From NCBI GenBank assembly GCA_029309925.1, contig JARKND010000001.1, positions 1,922,001-1,986,000 of the forward strand: a DNA stretch of 64,000 nucleotides, given 5' to 3'. This document shows, one piece after another, positions 7,572-16,498 of the stretch (position 1 is its first letter; every line of letters begins with the position of its first letter). A program made the position numbers and the translations under genes. The notes beneath the pieces were generated by a model, which was not told where the DNA came from, made no database searches, and saw nothing but the letters and a program-made list of their open reading frames with translations. This DNA is from Fulvivirgaceae bacterium JP3-4. Lineage in GTDB: Bacteria > Bacteroidota > Bacteroidia > Cytophagales > Cyclobacteriaceae.

Positions 7572-9092
7572 ATGAACCGTTCCAGTCTTTTCAATGCGAT
7601 CGTTATCGTAATGTCGATTGTTTTTGTGGCATGTCAGTCGAAAGTCGAAACAACAGCACCAACAGCGTCTGACGCGCTATACTCCGAAAAGCACAGACCT
7701 CAGTTTCACTTTTCTCCGAAGGAAAAGTGGATGAACGATCCAAATGGAATGGTGTATTACAAGGGAATTTATCATTTGTTTTATCAGCATTATCCAGACA
7801 GCACTGTTTGGGGACCGATGCACTGGGGACATGCCGTCAGTAAAGACCTGGTGCATTGGGAGCATTTGCCCATTGCAATTTATCCTGATTCTCTTGGGAT
7901 GATTTTTTCCGGTAGCGCAGTCGTTGACAAAGACAATACCTCCGGGCTCGGCACAAAAGAAAATCCACCACTGGTTGCCATCTATACCTATCACGCGATG
8001 GAAAAAGAAAAGGCCGGCCACAACGACTATCAAACGCAGGGAATTGCTTACAGCACAGATGACGGTATGACGTGGAAAAAGTACCATGGAAACCCGGTAC
8101 TGAAAAACCCGGGTATAAAAGACTTCAGAGATCCGAAGGTATTCTGGCATGAACAGAGCAAGAAGTGGATCATGACGCTGGCCGTGCAGGACCACATGGA
8201 GTTTTACGGGTCGCCAAATCTTTTAACATGGTCAAAATTGGGTGAGTTCGGCAGAGACAAAGGCGCGCATGGCGGTGTCTGGGAATGTCCGGATCTGTTC
8301 GAGTTGCCTGTCGAAGGCACCGATGAAAAGCACTGGGTATTGCTTGTGAGTATCAACCCGGGTGGCCCGAATGGTGGCTCGGCAACACAATATTTCGTAG
8401 GCAATTTTAACGGCAAAACTTTTGAGCCAATGTACAACATGAACGACACCACCTGGCTGGACTATGGTCCCGACAACTATGCGGGAGTTACCTGGTCAAA
8501 CGCACCGGATAACCGAAGAATTTTTCTCGGGTGGATGAGCAACTGGGCCTATACACAGGTTACCCCAACGCAACGCTGGCGTGGGGCAACAACAGTACCG
8601 CGCGAGCTGTCGCTTCAGGCAAGTGGCCCTAATCGTTATGTGATTTCGCGACCGGTGCGAGAGCTGGTGCAGCATGCTGAGGAAAAAGATACAACCAATG
8701 CAAATCGCGCACTATCGCTCATTGAAGGGGAGATCGAAGCAGCGAAGTTTGATTACGTAGAATTGTCCAATGCCAAAGGCGAGAAGCTGAGGATCGGACT
8801 CGACAAAAAAGCAAAGGAATTCTATGTCGACAGGAGTGAGGCTGGCAATGTAACATTCTCCAAAGAGTTCGTGACGAGAGCTGTGTGCCCAAGGCTAAGC
8901 AATGACGCAACAATACCTTATACGATCGTTACCGATGTGTCATCAGTGGAAGTTTTTTTTGACAATGGATTGTCAGTCATGACCGCGACATTTTTTCCGG
9001 AGGAGCCATTCACCAACGTGCGCATTGTCGGAACCGTTGAGCCAAAAGAAATGTCAGCAGGCAAGACAACCTATCTGAAAAAGATATGGTGA
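7572..9092 (+). CDS. GH32 beta-fructosidase (levanase/inulinase type), lipoprotein
   Basis: 506 residues. Lipoprotein signal with Cys21 as the lipidated residue (IVFVAC). The five-bladed GH32 catalytic domain shows WMNDPNG with nucleophile Asp56, FRDP near 186 (transition-state Asp) and WECPDLF with acid/base Glu near 238; a C-terminal beta-sandwich follows. It should hydrolyse terminal fructose from levan, inulin or sucrose at the cell surface or in the periplasm. No SusC/SusD or fructokinase is adjacent. It ends seven bases before the stop of the convergent NmrA-like gene. Confidence 0.9.
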   Translation: MNRSSLFNAIVIVMSIVFVACQSKVETTAPTASDALYSEKHRPQFHFSPKEKWMNDPNGMVYYKGIYHLFYQHYPDSTVWGPMHWGHAVSKDLVHWEHLPIAIYPDSLGMIFSGSAVVDKDNTSGLGTKENPPLVAIYTYHAMEKEKAGHNDYQTQGIAYSTDDGMTWKKYHGNPVLKNPGIKDFRDPKVFWHEQSKKWIMTLAVQDHMEFYGSPNLLTWSKLGEFGRDKGAHGGVWECPDLFELPVEGTDEKHWVLLVSINPGGPNGGSATQYFVGNFNGKTFEPMYNMNDTTWLDYGPDNYAGVTWSNAPDNRRIFLGWMSNWAYTQVTPTQRWRGATTVPRELSLQASGPNRYVISRPVRELVQHAEEKDTTNANRALSLIEGEIEAAKFDYVELSNAKGEKLRIGLDKKAKEFYVDRSEAGNVTFSKEFVTRAVCPRLSNDATIPYTIVTDVSSVEVFFDNGLSVMTATFFPEEPFTNVRIVGTVEPKEMSAGKTTYLKKIW

Positions 9093-9099
9093 TCGATTA

Positions 9100-9969
9100 C
9101 TAAGGATGCCTATCCCTCGCATATTGTTCCAGGGACGTCTGTGGTTCACCAAGTTCGCGCCATGTTTTCTCACCTTGAAATTTCTCGGGATAGCTATTGA
9201 GTGCCTGGATGATGTTTGCCCCATAACTGAACTTATTTGAGAAATTTCCGAGAAACTTAAGGAGGCCCAAAGGCGCCTTCATCACTTTGAGTTTGCCGGG
9301 AAAATGGTTGACAAATATTTCGGCACCCCGGTCTGCAGTATAACCATCCCGACCCTGCACAATGTATTCCTGATTGCCAGTAGCAATTTCATAAGCTTTT
9401 ACAACCTGTCTTGCATAGTCTTTGCCTGCAATGAAGAACATTTTGTGTCTTGACTTCCCGGCAAGGGCGATTGTGTTTCCCTGACGATATCCGCCTTGGT
9501 CCAGGCTTTCCATAAATGTCGATGGATAGAAAATGGTATACGGAATTCCGCAACTTTTTACTTTCTGAACTGCTTTTTGTTTGATGTCAAACACCCACCA
9601 ATAAAACCCATTCTGACCCTGGTAAGACTGAACAAGAGATGACAGGTAGCCGATCCGTTGAATGCCGGACATTTTCGCTGCGTGCAGGATGTTGTCAAGC
9701 CCTTCGCGTTCGGGTTGAAAATCGTTTTTTCCTGTAGCTGGAAGCACTGACAGGTTCAGATACAGGTAATCGTGGCCTTTAAGCGCGGCAACAATGCTGT
9801 TGACATCTTTTAAGTCACCACGAAAAATCTCAGCGTCTGTTCCGAAAATTTGCCTGGCTTTTTCCTTGTCCCGCGTCAGCAGACTCACGTGATAGCCTGC
9901 CTTGATGAACTCCTGCGTAACAGGCCTGCCTAACATTCCCGTTGAACCAATGATGATAACCTTCTTCAT
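9100..9969 (-). CDS. NmrA-like NAD(P)-binding atypical short-chain reductase
   Basis: 289 residues from ATG 9969. The glycine motif GSTGMLG (residues 8-14) and the downstream TRDKEKA segment indicate NAD(P)(H) binding of the atypical SDR/NmrA type. The usual SDR catalytic YxxxK is not evident, so it may be a redox-sensing or isomerase-like member. Substrate unknown; cytoplasmic. The frame extends upstream to 10062 only because it enters the repeat array; those residues are repeat-encoded and were excluded. Confidence 0.8.
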   Translation of the reverse strand: MKKVIIIGSTGMLGRPVTQEFIKAGYHVSLLTRDKEKARQIFGTDAEIFRGDLKDVNSIVAALKGHDYLYLNLSVLPATGKNDFQPEREGLDNILHAAKMSGIQRIGYLSSLVQSYQGQNGFYWWVFDIKQKAVQKVKSCGIPYTIFYPSTFMESLDQGGYRQGNTIALAGKSRHKMFFIAGKDYARQVVKAYEIATGNQEYIVQGRDGYTADRGAEIFVNHFPGKLKVMKAPLGLLKFLGNFSNKFSYGANIIQALNSYPEKFQGEKTWRELGEPQTSLEQYARDRHP

Positions 9970-10027
9970 GAAATTGTAGCGGAGAGTTTGCAAATATATC
10001 AGGATCGGAGAACAGTAAGCTGTACTG

Positions 10028-10420
10028 TTTGGAATTTGATCATTGATGATTAGAAATTCCAATAACCAAAAATCAAATCACAAATCGATTTTCGTTATAG
10101 GACGCTCGTCCGGACAAGCTGCACCGTTTGGAATCTGATTATTGGTCATTGATGATTGATCATTTAAAATACCAATAACCAATGATCAAATCACAAATGG
10201 ATTTTCCGTATTGGGACGCTCGTCCTGACAAGCTGCACCGTTTGGAATCTGATTATTGGTCATTGATGATTGATCATTTAAAATTCCAATAACCAATGAT
10301 CAAATCACAAATGGATTTTCCGTATTGGGACGCTCGTCCTGACAAGCTGCACTATTTGGAATTTGATTATTGATCATTGATTATTTAAAATTCCAATAAC
10401 CCATGATCAAATCACAAATG
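10028..10420. repeat. Tandem array of palindromic ~99-114 bp repeat, about 3.6 units
   Basis: Units start at 10028, 10127, 10241 and 10355 (periods 99, 114, 114; the last is partial). Each contains two arms, TTTGATTATTGGTCATTG and, inverted, the complement of TTTGATCATTGGTTATTG, differing by transitions that would pair as G-U in RNA, around an AT-rich loop. A linker follows with GGACGCTCGTCC and GACAAGCTGCACCG. The array fills most of the 600-base gap before the methyltransferase gene; nothing else is seen there. Confidence 0.9.
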
Positions 10421-10572
10421 GGTGATTGATTATTATTTTACTCCCGGTGTCACCTATTGTACGACACAATTTTCCACCATTGACGCTTTACTCGTTTGAT
10501 GTTGCTTTTTTTGTAACTTAAACTTTCCACTGGCGTTAGAGTGAACATTTTAATTACTAATCCCTCAAAAAA

Positions 10573-11397
10573 ATGACTACTACAATCAATCCAAACAAGG
10601 CTCTTTGGGAGAAAGGAGATTTTACCAAGCTCGCTGAATGTATGCGCGAAAGCGGAGCAGAGCTGGTGAGCAAATTATCGATTAAACCAGGAATGCGAAT
10701 TCTCGACCTCGGTGGCGGGGACGGAACCACTGCGCTTCCTGCCGCAAAACTTGGTGCTGAAGTGCTTGGCATCGACATCGCGCGGAATCTGGTTGAAGCC
10801 GCCAACAGACGTGCGAAGGAGGAAGGGCTCAAAAATTTTGTCACCAGGGAAGGTGACGCCTGTGATCTGAAGGATGTTGCCGATGACTCTTTTGATCTTG
10901 TAGTTAGCATTTTCGGGGCGATGTTCGCGCCAAAACCATTCGATGTTGCAAAAGAAATGGTTAGGGTAACTCGTCCTGGCGGAAGAATTGTAATGGGCAA
11001 CTGGATTCCAGGTGACCCGACACTTGTTGCACAAATATTAAAGATCAGTTCAAGCTATACACCACCACCGCCTGAAGGATTTATCAGTCCGATGTTGTGG
11101 GGTGTTGAGTCTAATGTCATTGAGCGCTTCGGTAAAGCCGGCATCGAGAAGGAAAACATTTCTTTCAAACGCGAGACGTTCACTTTCCGTGCCCCATTTC
11201 CGCCTTCACAATTCGTAGAGCGCTTCCGCCTGTATTATGGTCCCACAATGAATGCGTTCGAGGCAGCAGAAAAAAATGGAAAGGCCGAAGAGCTGAAGCG
11301 GGAACTCATTAATTTATTCAACGCGCAGAATAAGAGCGGTTCACCAAACACGACTTCCATTCCGGCAACGTACTTGCAGGTAAGTGTGAAGGTTTGA
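10573..11397 (+). CDS. Class I SAM-dependent methyltransferase
   Basis: 274 residues, cytoplasmic. Motif I ILDLGGGDGTT (residues 43-53), an acidic residue after the second strand (VLGIDIA), GDACDL and the post-motif VRVTRPGGRIVMGNW define a UbiE/Methyltransf_11-type fold. Substrate unknown; small-molecule methylation is likely. It is a single-gene unit. The stop codon at 11395 abuts a second copy of the repeat array, so the gene is bracketed on both sides by the same repeat family. Confidence 0.88.
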   Translation: MTTTINPNKALWEKGDFTKLAECMRESGAELVSKLSIKPGMRILDLGGGDGTTALPAAKLGAEVLGIDIARNLVEAANRRAKEEGLKNFVTREGDACDLKDVADDSFDLVVSIFGAMFAPKPFDVAKEMVRVTRPGGRIVMGNWIPGDPTLVAQILKISSSYTPPPPEGFISPMLWGVESNVIERFGKAGIEKENISFKRETFTFRAPFPPSQFVERFRLYYGPTMNAFEAAEKNGKAEELKRELINLFNAQNKSGSPNTTSIPATYLQVSVKV

Positions 11398-11713
11398 AAA
11401 CTCCAATAACGAAATGGAGCGTGTCCTAAGAAGTGCAGCGTTGGAGTTTGATCATTGATGATTTTAAATTCCAATAATCAATAATCAAATCACAAAGGGG
11501 AGTTCTCAGTCGGACGTTTGTCCTAACAAGCGGGACCGCTTGGAATTTCATTATTGGTCATTGATGATTTAAAACTCCAATAACCAAAAATCAAACCACA
11601 AATCGATTTTCGTGATAGGACGCTCGTCCTAACAAGCTGCACTGTTTGGAATTTGATTATTGATCATTGATCATTTAAAAAATTTAACAACCAGCGATCA
11701 AATCACAAATGGA
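11396..11713. repeat. Second tandem array of the palindromic repeat
   Basis: Same family as the array at 10028-10420, more diverged. A shortened unit starts at about 11396, then units begin at 11441, 11540 and 11646 (periods 99 and 106). Shared pieces include GGAATTTGATTATTGATCAT, CCAATAACCAAAAATCAAA and GGACGCTCGTCC followed by AACAAGCTGCACTG. It occupies the gap between the methyltransferase stop and the NTF2-like gene; no gene is seen inside. Confidence 0.88.
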
Positions 11714-11746
11714 TTCGCTGGTGGTTGGTCTTGGTCCTCAAAGACA

Positions 11747-12193
11747 TCACTCCACTTTGATGATCGTTGCCTGGCGTGCAATGATGCTCCAGTTGTTGTT
11801 TGCGTGCTGCCACACATGCGTGAAACGTCTGGTCACAACTTTGCCTGCATTCGGCTGTTTGCCCTGCGGCTTTATTACTTCTCCTCCCATAACGATGGCT
11901 ACATTCTCGCTGAACGAAATCTTTTCGATGGTTCTCTCGAACGAAAGGTAGCTCAGGCCACCGGAGCGAAAATGTGCCTTCGTGCCCTCAACCGTACCCA
12001 CAATGTTAGCCGGTGTGTTGATGATCATTCTTGGAGACCAGATCTTGTCAAAGAGTGCAACCGAGTCTCCCTTGATTACGGACTCACGTTCGAGCTTCTC
12101 AAGTCTTCTGATCTCAGCTTCACGCGGATCCTGACCAAATAAGACACTTGCCGCACATTGTAAAAGTACAACTACAAGGATAAAAGGTTTCAT
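11747..12193 (-). CDS. Exported SnoaL/NTF2-like protein (DUF4440 type)
   Basis: 148 residues with an N-terminal signal peptide ending near VLFGQ (residue ~21). The rest fits the small cone-shaped NTF2-like fold: an initial helix REAEIRRLEKLERESVIKGDSVALFDKIW, then strands ending with RRFTHVWQHANNNWSIIARQATII, typical of DUF4440/SnoaL-like members. Such proteins are often small ligand-binding or isomerase domains; no specific substrate can be named. Periplasmic. Stand-alone gene next to the repeat array. Confidence 0.75.
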   Translation of the reverse strand: MKPFILVVVLLQCAASVLFGQDPREAEIRRLEKLERESVIKGDSVALFDKIWSPRMIINTPANIVGTVEGTKAHFRSGGLSYLSFERTIEKISFSENVAIVMGGEVIKPQGKQPNAGKVVTRRFTHVWQHANNNWSIIARQATIIKVE

Positions 12194-12326
12194 ATCGCAG
12201 GGGTTTGAGTTAGCTATGCGTGGAACCGCATTAGAAGAAAACCAGGGACGTTAGCGGTTATGGTTCACAATATACAAATGATTTTATGTGCCGGGTAGTC
12301 TATCAACTGACAAGACAGAATCTAAA

Positions 12327-13391
12327 TCATTTCGGTATGGATATCCAGAACACGGCACCTTCGTTTACCGATCCTTCTGCCCACGCTTTCCCCCCATGAC
12401 GCGAGATAATGTTGTGTACGATTGCCAGGCCTACTCCAATGCCTTCAAATTCAACAGGGTTATGGAGACGCTGGAAGATGTTAAAGAGTTTATACGAATA
12501 CTGCATGTCGAATCCAACGCCATTGTCTTTCACGTAATAATTGTGCGTATCGCTTGTTGCCGCGTACCCTATCTCAATTGTCGGAGCATCCTTTGTACGG
12601 GTGAACTTGATTGCATTTGACAAAAGGTTTTCAAACGCACGCCTGAGCAAAGCGTGATCTGCTTCACACCTTTCCATATTCCTGACAGTGAATGCAATTC
12701 GCGATGTATCCGGTTGCTTCTGAAGCTCCGAAACAAGTCCGTTTACCAGGGATTCAACATTGACAATGTTTTTTTGAAGAGGTTGCTGATCGACCCGGGA
12801 GTAGGAAAGAAGTCCGTCCAGCAGCTCATTCATCTTGTCCGCATTCTTTGACATTCGTGATATGAGTCGTGCGACTTCCTCGCTAAGCGAATTCTTGTGA
12901 TCTTCTTCCAGGATCTGAGCATAGTTGATGATCCTCCTGAGGGGTGCCCGCAGGTCATGCGAAACTGAATAGGTAAACGACTGCATTGCTCGTGTTCTAT
13001 CCTCGGCATTCGCCTTGTCGGCCGGGGCGTCCTGGGCATTGCGAAATACATAACACACGGCAACCAGCATTTCATCATCAACCACCTGATCGAATTGAAG
13101 TAAAACAGGAAGCGTTCCACCGCTGGATTTCTTAAGCGTGATTGTATTGTGCGGATGCGATGCATTTTTGATTTCCGCAAGCGTTGAATCGTCAATGATA
13201 AGGTTAATGTACTGGCCAATTGCTTCGGAGGCGGGATATCCCAGCAGGGATTCCGCGGAAGCGTTCCATGCAATTATCTTGTTATCGGGATTGGTCAGTA
13301 CGATTGCATCCGAGGTATTCGTCATCACACTGTCCAGCAACAACTCCCTAAGGCGTTGACTGGTGCGCGGAAAATTTTTTGACTCGGACAT
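12327..13391 (-). CDS. PAS-domain sensor histidine kinase
   Basis: 354 residues from ATG 13391 (upstream extension to 13493 is not kinase-like). Order: PAS domain (residues ~22-135, with DAIVLTNPDNKIIAWNASAE), HisKA with the phosphorylated His in SYSVSHDLRAPL, and HATPase with N box FENLLSNAIKF, G1 DNGVGFD and G2 GIGVGLAIV. No transmembrane segment, so it is a cytoplasmic sensor. No response regulator is adjacent on the same strand, so its partner is elsewhere. It lies 105 bases downstream of mqo on the same strand. Confidence 0.9.
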   Translation of the reverse strand: MSESKNFPRTSQRLRELLLDSVMTNTSDAIVLTNPDNKIIAWNASAESLLGYPASEAIGQYINLIIDDSTLAEIKNASHPHNTITLKKSSGGTLPVLLQFDQVVDDEMLVAVCYVFRNAQDAPADKANAEDRTRAMQSFTYSVSHDLRAPLRRIINYAQILEEDHKNSLSEEVARLISRMSKNADKMNELLDGLLSYSRVDQQPLQKNIVNVESLVNGLVSELQKQPDTSRIAFTVRNMERCEADHALLRRAFENLLSNAIKFTRTKDAPTIEIGYAATSDTHNYYVKDNGVGFDMQYSYKLFNIFQRLHNPVEFEGIGVGLAIVHNIISRHGGKAWAEGSVNEGAVFWISIPK

Positions 13392-13496
13392 ACCGACAAG
13401 GTAACAAAAGTTGTTCCTCGCAAAAGATAATAGGCGGGTAAGTTGTCCGGTCGGGCGACAAGGAACCGAATTAATACCTTCAATGATTATCAATGA

Positions 13497-15005
13497 TCAC
13501 CGGTGCACATTTTCATCAACTTCGAGGCCCAGCTCACGCGAGGTCATTTCCCTCACGTCAAGCAAAAGCTTGCGATCTTTGGCGAGCGATTTCCCGTATG
13601 ATGGAATCATTAAAGAGAGTTTTTTTCCGGCTTCCTGAGAACCAACAAGGTCGGGAAAGCATTGCTCCAGCAACGAAAGCATAATAGACACTGCCGTAGA
13701 TGCTCCCGGAGAGGCGCCCAGCAATGCAGCAATGGTCCCGTCCGCAGATGCGATAACTTCAGTTCCAAATTCGAGCACCCCGATGTTCTCCTTGTCTCGC
13801 TTAATTACCTGAACACGCTGTCCTGCAACTTCCAGTTCCCAGTCTTCCATTCGGGCCTCAGGCACAAACTCACGCAATGCTTCCAAACGCTGGGCAGGCG
13901 TCTGCCTTACCTGGTCGATCAGGTACTTGGTCAGGGGCAGATTGTCAAACCCTGCGGCAAGCATCGGAATTATGTTGTCAGGCTGAATGGATTTGAAAAG
14001 ATCAAGATATGATCCTTCCTTTAGAAACTTGGTTGAGAAACCTGCGAACGGTCCAAAAAGCAACGCCTTTGACCCATTGATCACTCTTGTGTCTAGATGG
14101 GGTACTGACATGGGTGGAGCACCGACAGCCGCTTTTCCGTATGCTTTCGCGTGATGGCGATCTATCACATCCTGATTTGTACAACGGAGCCATTGCCCGC
14201 TGACAGGAAATCCTCCATAGCCGCGCCCCTCCGGTATTCCTGATTTTTCCAGCAAACGCAAGGAGCCGCCCCCGGCACCGATAAATACAAATTTTGCCTT
14301 GACTTTTTCACGCTCACCGGTGGTGATGTCCTTTACTTTCACGCTCCAGCGTCCGTCAGCAGTGCGCCTCAGCTTCCGCACTTCCCTGTTGAAATGGATG
14401 CTGACGTCTTTTTTTTCCTGCAGGCTTTTAAACATACAACGGGTCAGCGCTCCAAAGTTCACATCGGTACCTATGTCCATCCGGGTTGCTGCAACCTTTG
14501 CATCGTTCGGTCGCCCGTGCATCATCAGGGGCAGCCATTCGCGAAGCTGAAAATGATCCTCCGTGAATTCCATGCCTTCAAAAAGGTGGCAATGATTAAG
14601 TGCAGCATACCTGCGCCTGAGATATTTTACATCTTCATCTCCGGCCACGAAACTCATGTGCGGAATTCTGGAAATAAAATGGGAGGGCACATCAATTAGC
14701 TTTTGCTGAATAAGGTATGCCCAGAACTGTTTGGATACTTCAAAGGATTCGGCAATTTTAATTGCCTTTGCAGTATCGATAGACCCGTCTTTCCGTTCGG
14801 GTGTGTAGTTAAGCTCACAGAAAGCTGAATGACCTGTGCCAGCATTGTTCCACGCATCGGAGCTTTCGGCAGCTGCCTTGTCCAGTCTTTCGTATACTTG
14901 AATTCTAAAGTCGGGCGCCAGTTCTTTGAGCAGTACCCCAAGCGTTGCGCTCATAATGCCCGCGCCAATCAGAAGGATATCGGTTTCTCTTGTTGATTCA
15001 CTCAT
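13497..15005 (-). CDS. mqo: Malate:quinone oxidoreductase
   Basis: 502 residues, the normal family length. FAD-binding [12 protein letters not shown] near residues 12-23, followed by [17 protein letters not shown] and, near the C-terminus, [15 protein letters not shown], are signatures of Mqo. It oxidises malate to oxaloacetate and passes electrons to membrane quinone, replacing or supplementing NAD malate dehydrogenase in the citric acid cycle. Peripheral membrane protein. The divergent small gene at 15146 shares a 140-base upstream region. Confidence 0.95.
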   Translation of the reverse strand: MSESTRETDILLIGAGIMSATLGVLLKELAPDFRIQVYERLDKAAAESSDAWNNAGTGHSAFCELNYTPERKDGSIDTAKAIKIAESFEVSKQFWAYLIQQKLIDVPSHFISRIPHMSFVAGDEDVKYLRRRYAALNHCHLFEGMEFTEDHFQLREWLPLMMHGRPNDAKVAATRMDIGTDVNFGALTRCMFKSLQEKKDVSIHFNREVRKLRRTADGRWSVKVKDITTGEREKVKAKFVFIGAGGGSLRLLEKSGIPEGRGYGGFPVSGQWLRCTNQDVIDRHHAKAYGKAAVGAPPMSVPHLDTRVINGSKALLFGPFAGFSTKFLKEGSYLDLFKSIQPDNIIPMLAAGFDNLPLTKYLIDQVRQTPAQRLEALREFVPEARMEDWELEVAGQRVQVIKRDKENIGVLEFGTEVIASADGTIAALLGASPGASTAVSIMLSLLEQCFPDLVGSQEAGKKLSLMIPSYGKSLAKDRKLLLDVREMTSRELGLEVDENVHR

Positions 15006-15081
15006 GCTGTTTTTTCAATAAATTTTATACCTGTACCCTGTTTTCAGGAGTCGTAATAGCCGGTACTCGGACCCAATGCTG

Positions 15082-15089
15082 TATCTTTG
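15082..15089 (+). promoter_or_regulatory. Candidate -7 element (TATCTTTG) upstream of 15146
   Basis: TATCTTTG matches the Bacteroidota -7 consensus TAnnTTTG exactly and lies 57 bases before the ATG at 15146. A convincing -33 TTTG at the usual spacing is not visible, so this is a weak call. Immediately after it the bases form a small inverted repeat CTTTG/CAAAG. Confidence 0.3.
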
Positions 15090-15145
15090 TAAAACCAAAG
15101 CGTGCTAATACTTTAATCCAGAAGTGACATCAACCTGTTGCACGC

Positions 15146-15502
15146 ATGAGATCCTCTATCTTTCAGTTCGCATTCATCCTTGCTGCTGCTGCAGCAATTT
15201 TCTTTTTACTTTTTATGAACGAATCCGATCGGCAGGCACTTTCAGATCGTATTAACCGGTATGAAGCCCAGGCTGACTCGCTGCGGGCAGCCGTTCAGAA
15301 AATTGACGTCAACATTCACCAGAAGGACAGTATTCTTCTTGTATACCTTGCATCCCTTGATAAGACCCTTGAAGAACTCGATAAGGAGTCAGCCAAGAAC
15401 AGTCAGGCCATCCAGCGGAACCTGATCAAACAGGATTCAATTCGAGCCGCCTATTGTCGCGAGATGGCAGCGCTTCACCAACAACCAGAAGAATGTCAAT
15501 AA
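15146..15502 (+). CDS. Membrane-anchored coiled-coil protein, hypothetical
   Basis: 118 residues. An N-terminal hydrophobic segment (residues ~7-23, alanine and phenylalanine rich) should anchor it in the inner membrane; the rest, from about residue 26 to 105, is a heptad-rich coiled coil facing the periplasm, ending with Cys residues in REMAALHQQPEECQ. No known family recognised. The next gene starts three bases after its stop, so the two are translationally coupled and probably work together. Confidence 0.7.
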   Translation: MRSSIFQFAFILAAAAAIFFLLFMNESDRQALSDRINRYEAQADSLRAAVQKIDVNIHQKDSILLVYLASLDKTLEELDKESAKNSQAIQRNLIKQDSIRAAYCREMAALHQQPEECQ

Positions 15503-15505
15503 AAG

Positions 15506-16021
15506 ATGAAGACAGTATCGTTCGTCCTGTTCCTTGCGCTTTTGTCAAATCATTCATACAGCCAGCTGAGCGTCAATCCGGATTCGACCCGTATATCTTT
15601 TGCGAATGGGGTAACCGTTGCGCTTGCCAAAAAAGCATCAGGAGGAAAGTTTGAACTCGACCGCGTAAAGCTCAGAACGCTGATTGCGCAATACAACTAT
15701 CTTCAGAGCATGCTTGATGCATCAAAGCAAAAAATTATCCTGCTTGAGCGCGAATCACTTGTCATGGATTCTTCCGTGCAGGTACTAAAACTCCGCACGA
15801 ATCTCATGGAAAAAAGACTGTTGCTTCATAAAAACAGTTACGAGGACCTCAAAAAGATTGCTTCAACTTATGATCAACAAATAACGACATTAACCTCTGA
15901 TATTAAAGCAGTTACGAAACGAAGTCGAAGTGGTAAAAGAAGAGCTTTCCTTAAAGGACTTGGTGGCGGACTGGTCGGTGGGATTCTTGTATCTGCTCTC
16001 CTGATCGCGCAGGCCGAATAG
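15506..16021 (+). CDS. Exported coiled-coil protein with C-terminal glycine-rich hydrophobic segment
   Basis: 171 residues. Signal peptide (cleavage near SYSQ, residue ~20), a short beta-like segment, a long coiled coil (~50-130) and a basic stretch KRSRSGKRRAF followed by GLGGGLVGGILVSALLIA, a C-terminal hydrophobic helix of glycine-zipper type. Coupled to the preceding gene by a three-base gap. The two proteins have opposite layouts: membrane anchor then coil, and coil then membrane anchor. Their architecture recalls envelope-spanning pairs, but no phage or lysis genes are nearby and no homolog is recognised. Confidence 0.7.
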   Translation: MKTVSFVLFLALLSNHSYSQLSVNPDSTRISFANGVTVALAKKASGGKFELDRVKLRTLIAQYNYLQSMLDASKQKIILLERESLVMDSSVQVLKLRTNLMEKRLLLHKNSYEDLKKIASTYDQQITTLTSDIKAVTKRSRSGKRRAFLKGLGGGLVGGILVSALLIAQAE

Positions 16022-16100
16022 CGTTCGATCTACTTTTATGAGGTAAATTTAATTGTAGATTGCCACTACCTTGACCGCCAGAGGTTGGTTGTTAATTTTG

Positions 16101-16493
16101 ATGTTCAGGAGCAAGACTGTTGTTTACGTAGATGACGATGAAGATGACCGCGATATCTTCTCTGAGGTAATTCGCGCAATCCGTCCCGATCTTGACCTTG
16201 TACTTGCGAAGGACGGACAGGATGCATTGGAAAAACTACGCGCACCGGTTTATCCATTGTGTATGTACATTGACATGAACATGCCGAAGATGAGTGGGAT
16301 GCAGCTGCTCCGGATCATTAAGGATGATCCCAAACTTTCAGTGATCCCCGCATTCATCCTAACCACTTCGCTCACCCCGTTTCAAAAAAGTGAGCTCATT
16401 AATTTGGGCGCACGTGACTACCTGATCAAACCGAGCAGCTTTGAAGAATTTAAGAGCCTGCTCAGCGCGAACCTTGCACGTCTTCTGGACTAA
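16101..16493 (+). CDS. Single-domain response regulator (CheY-like)
   Basis: 130 residues from ATG 16101 (the TTG at 16071 is less likely). Receiver domain only: acidic pocket VYVDDDEDD, phospho-acceptor Asp in YIDMNMPKMSG, Thr in ILTTSL and Lys in YLIKPSS. The form with extra aspartates after the pocket is common for Bacteroidota receivers paired with hybrid or PAS kinases. It ends five bases before the stop of the convergent kinase at 16499-18490, a possible but unproven partner. Confidence 0.88.
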   Translation: MFRSKTVVYVDDDEDDRDIFSEVIRAIRPDLDLVLAKDGQDALEKLRAPVYPLCMYIDMNMPKMSGMQLLRIIKDDPKLSVIPAFILTTSLTPFQKSELINLGARDYLIKPSSFEEFKSLLSANLARLLD

Positions 16494-16498
16494 TGAGG

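Noticed and set aside
7572-9092. GH32 gene as part of a polysaccharide utilization locus with SusC/SusD
   Set aside because: The only SusC/SusD pair is more than 30 kb away and has its own sigma and anti-sigma factor.
9970-10062. Longer start for the NmrA-like gene
   Set aside because: The extra residues are read from the repeat array and do not resemble the family N-terminus.
10028-10420. Possible CRISPR array
   Set aside because: Units are 99-114 bases, are internally palindromic and nearly identical over their full length with no variable spacers, and no cas genes are present.
15146-16021. Phage spanin pair
   Set aside because: The layout is suggestive, but no holin, endolysin, integrase or capsid gene is nearby, so it is only listed as an unknown envelope pair.
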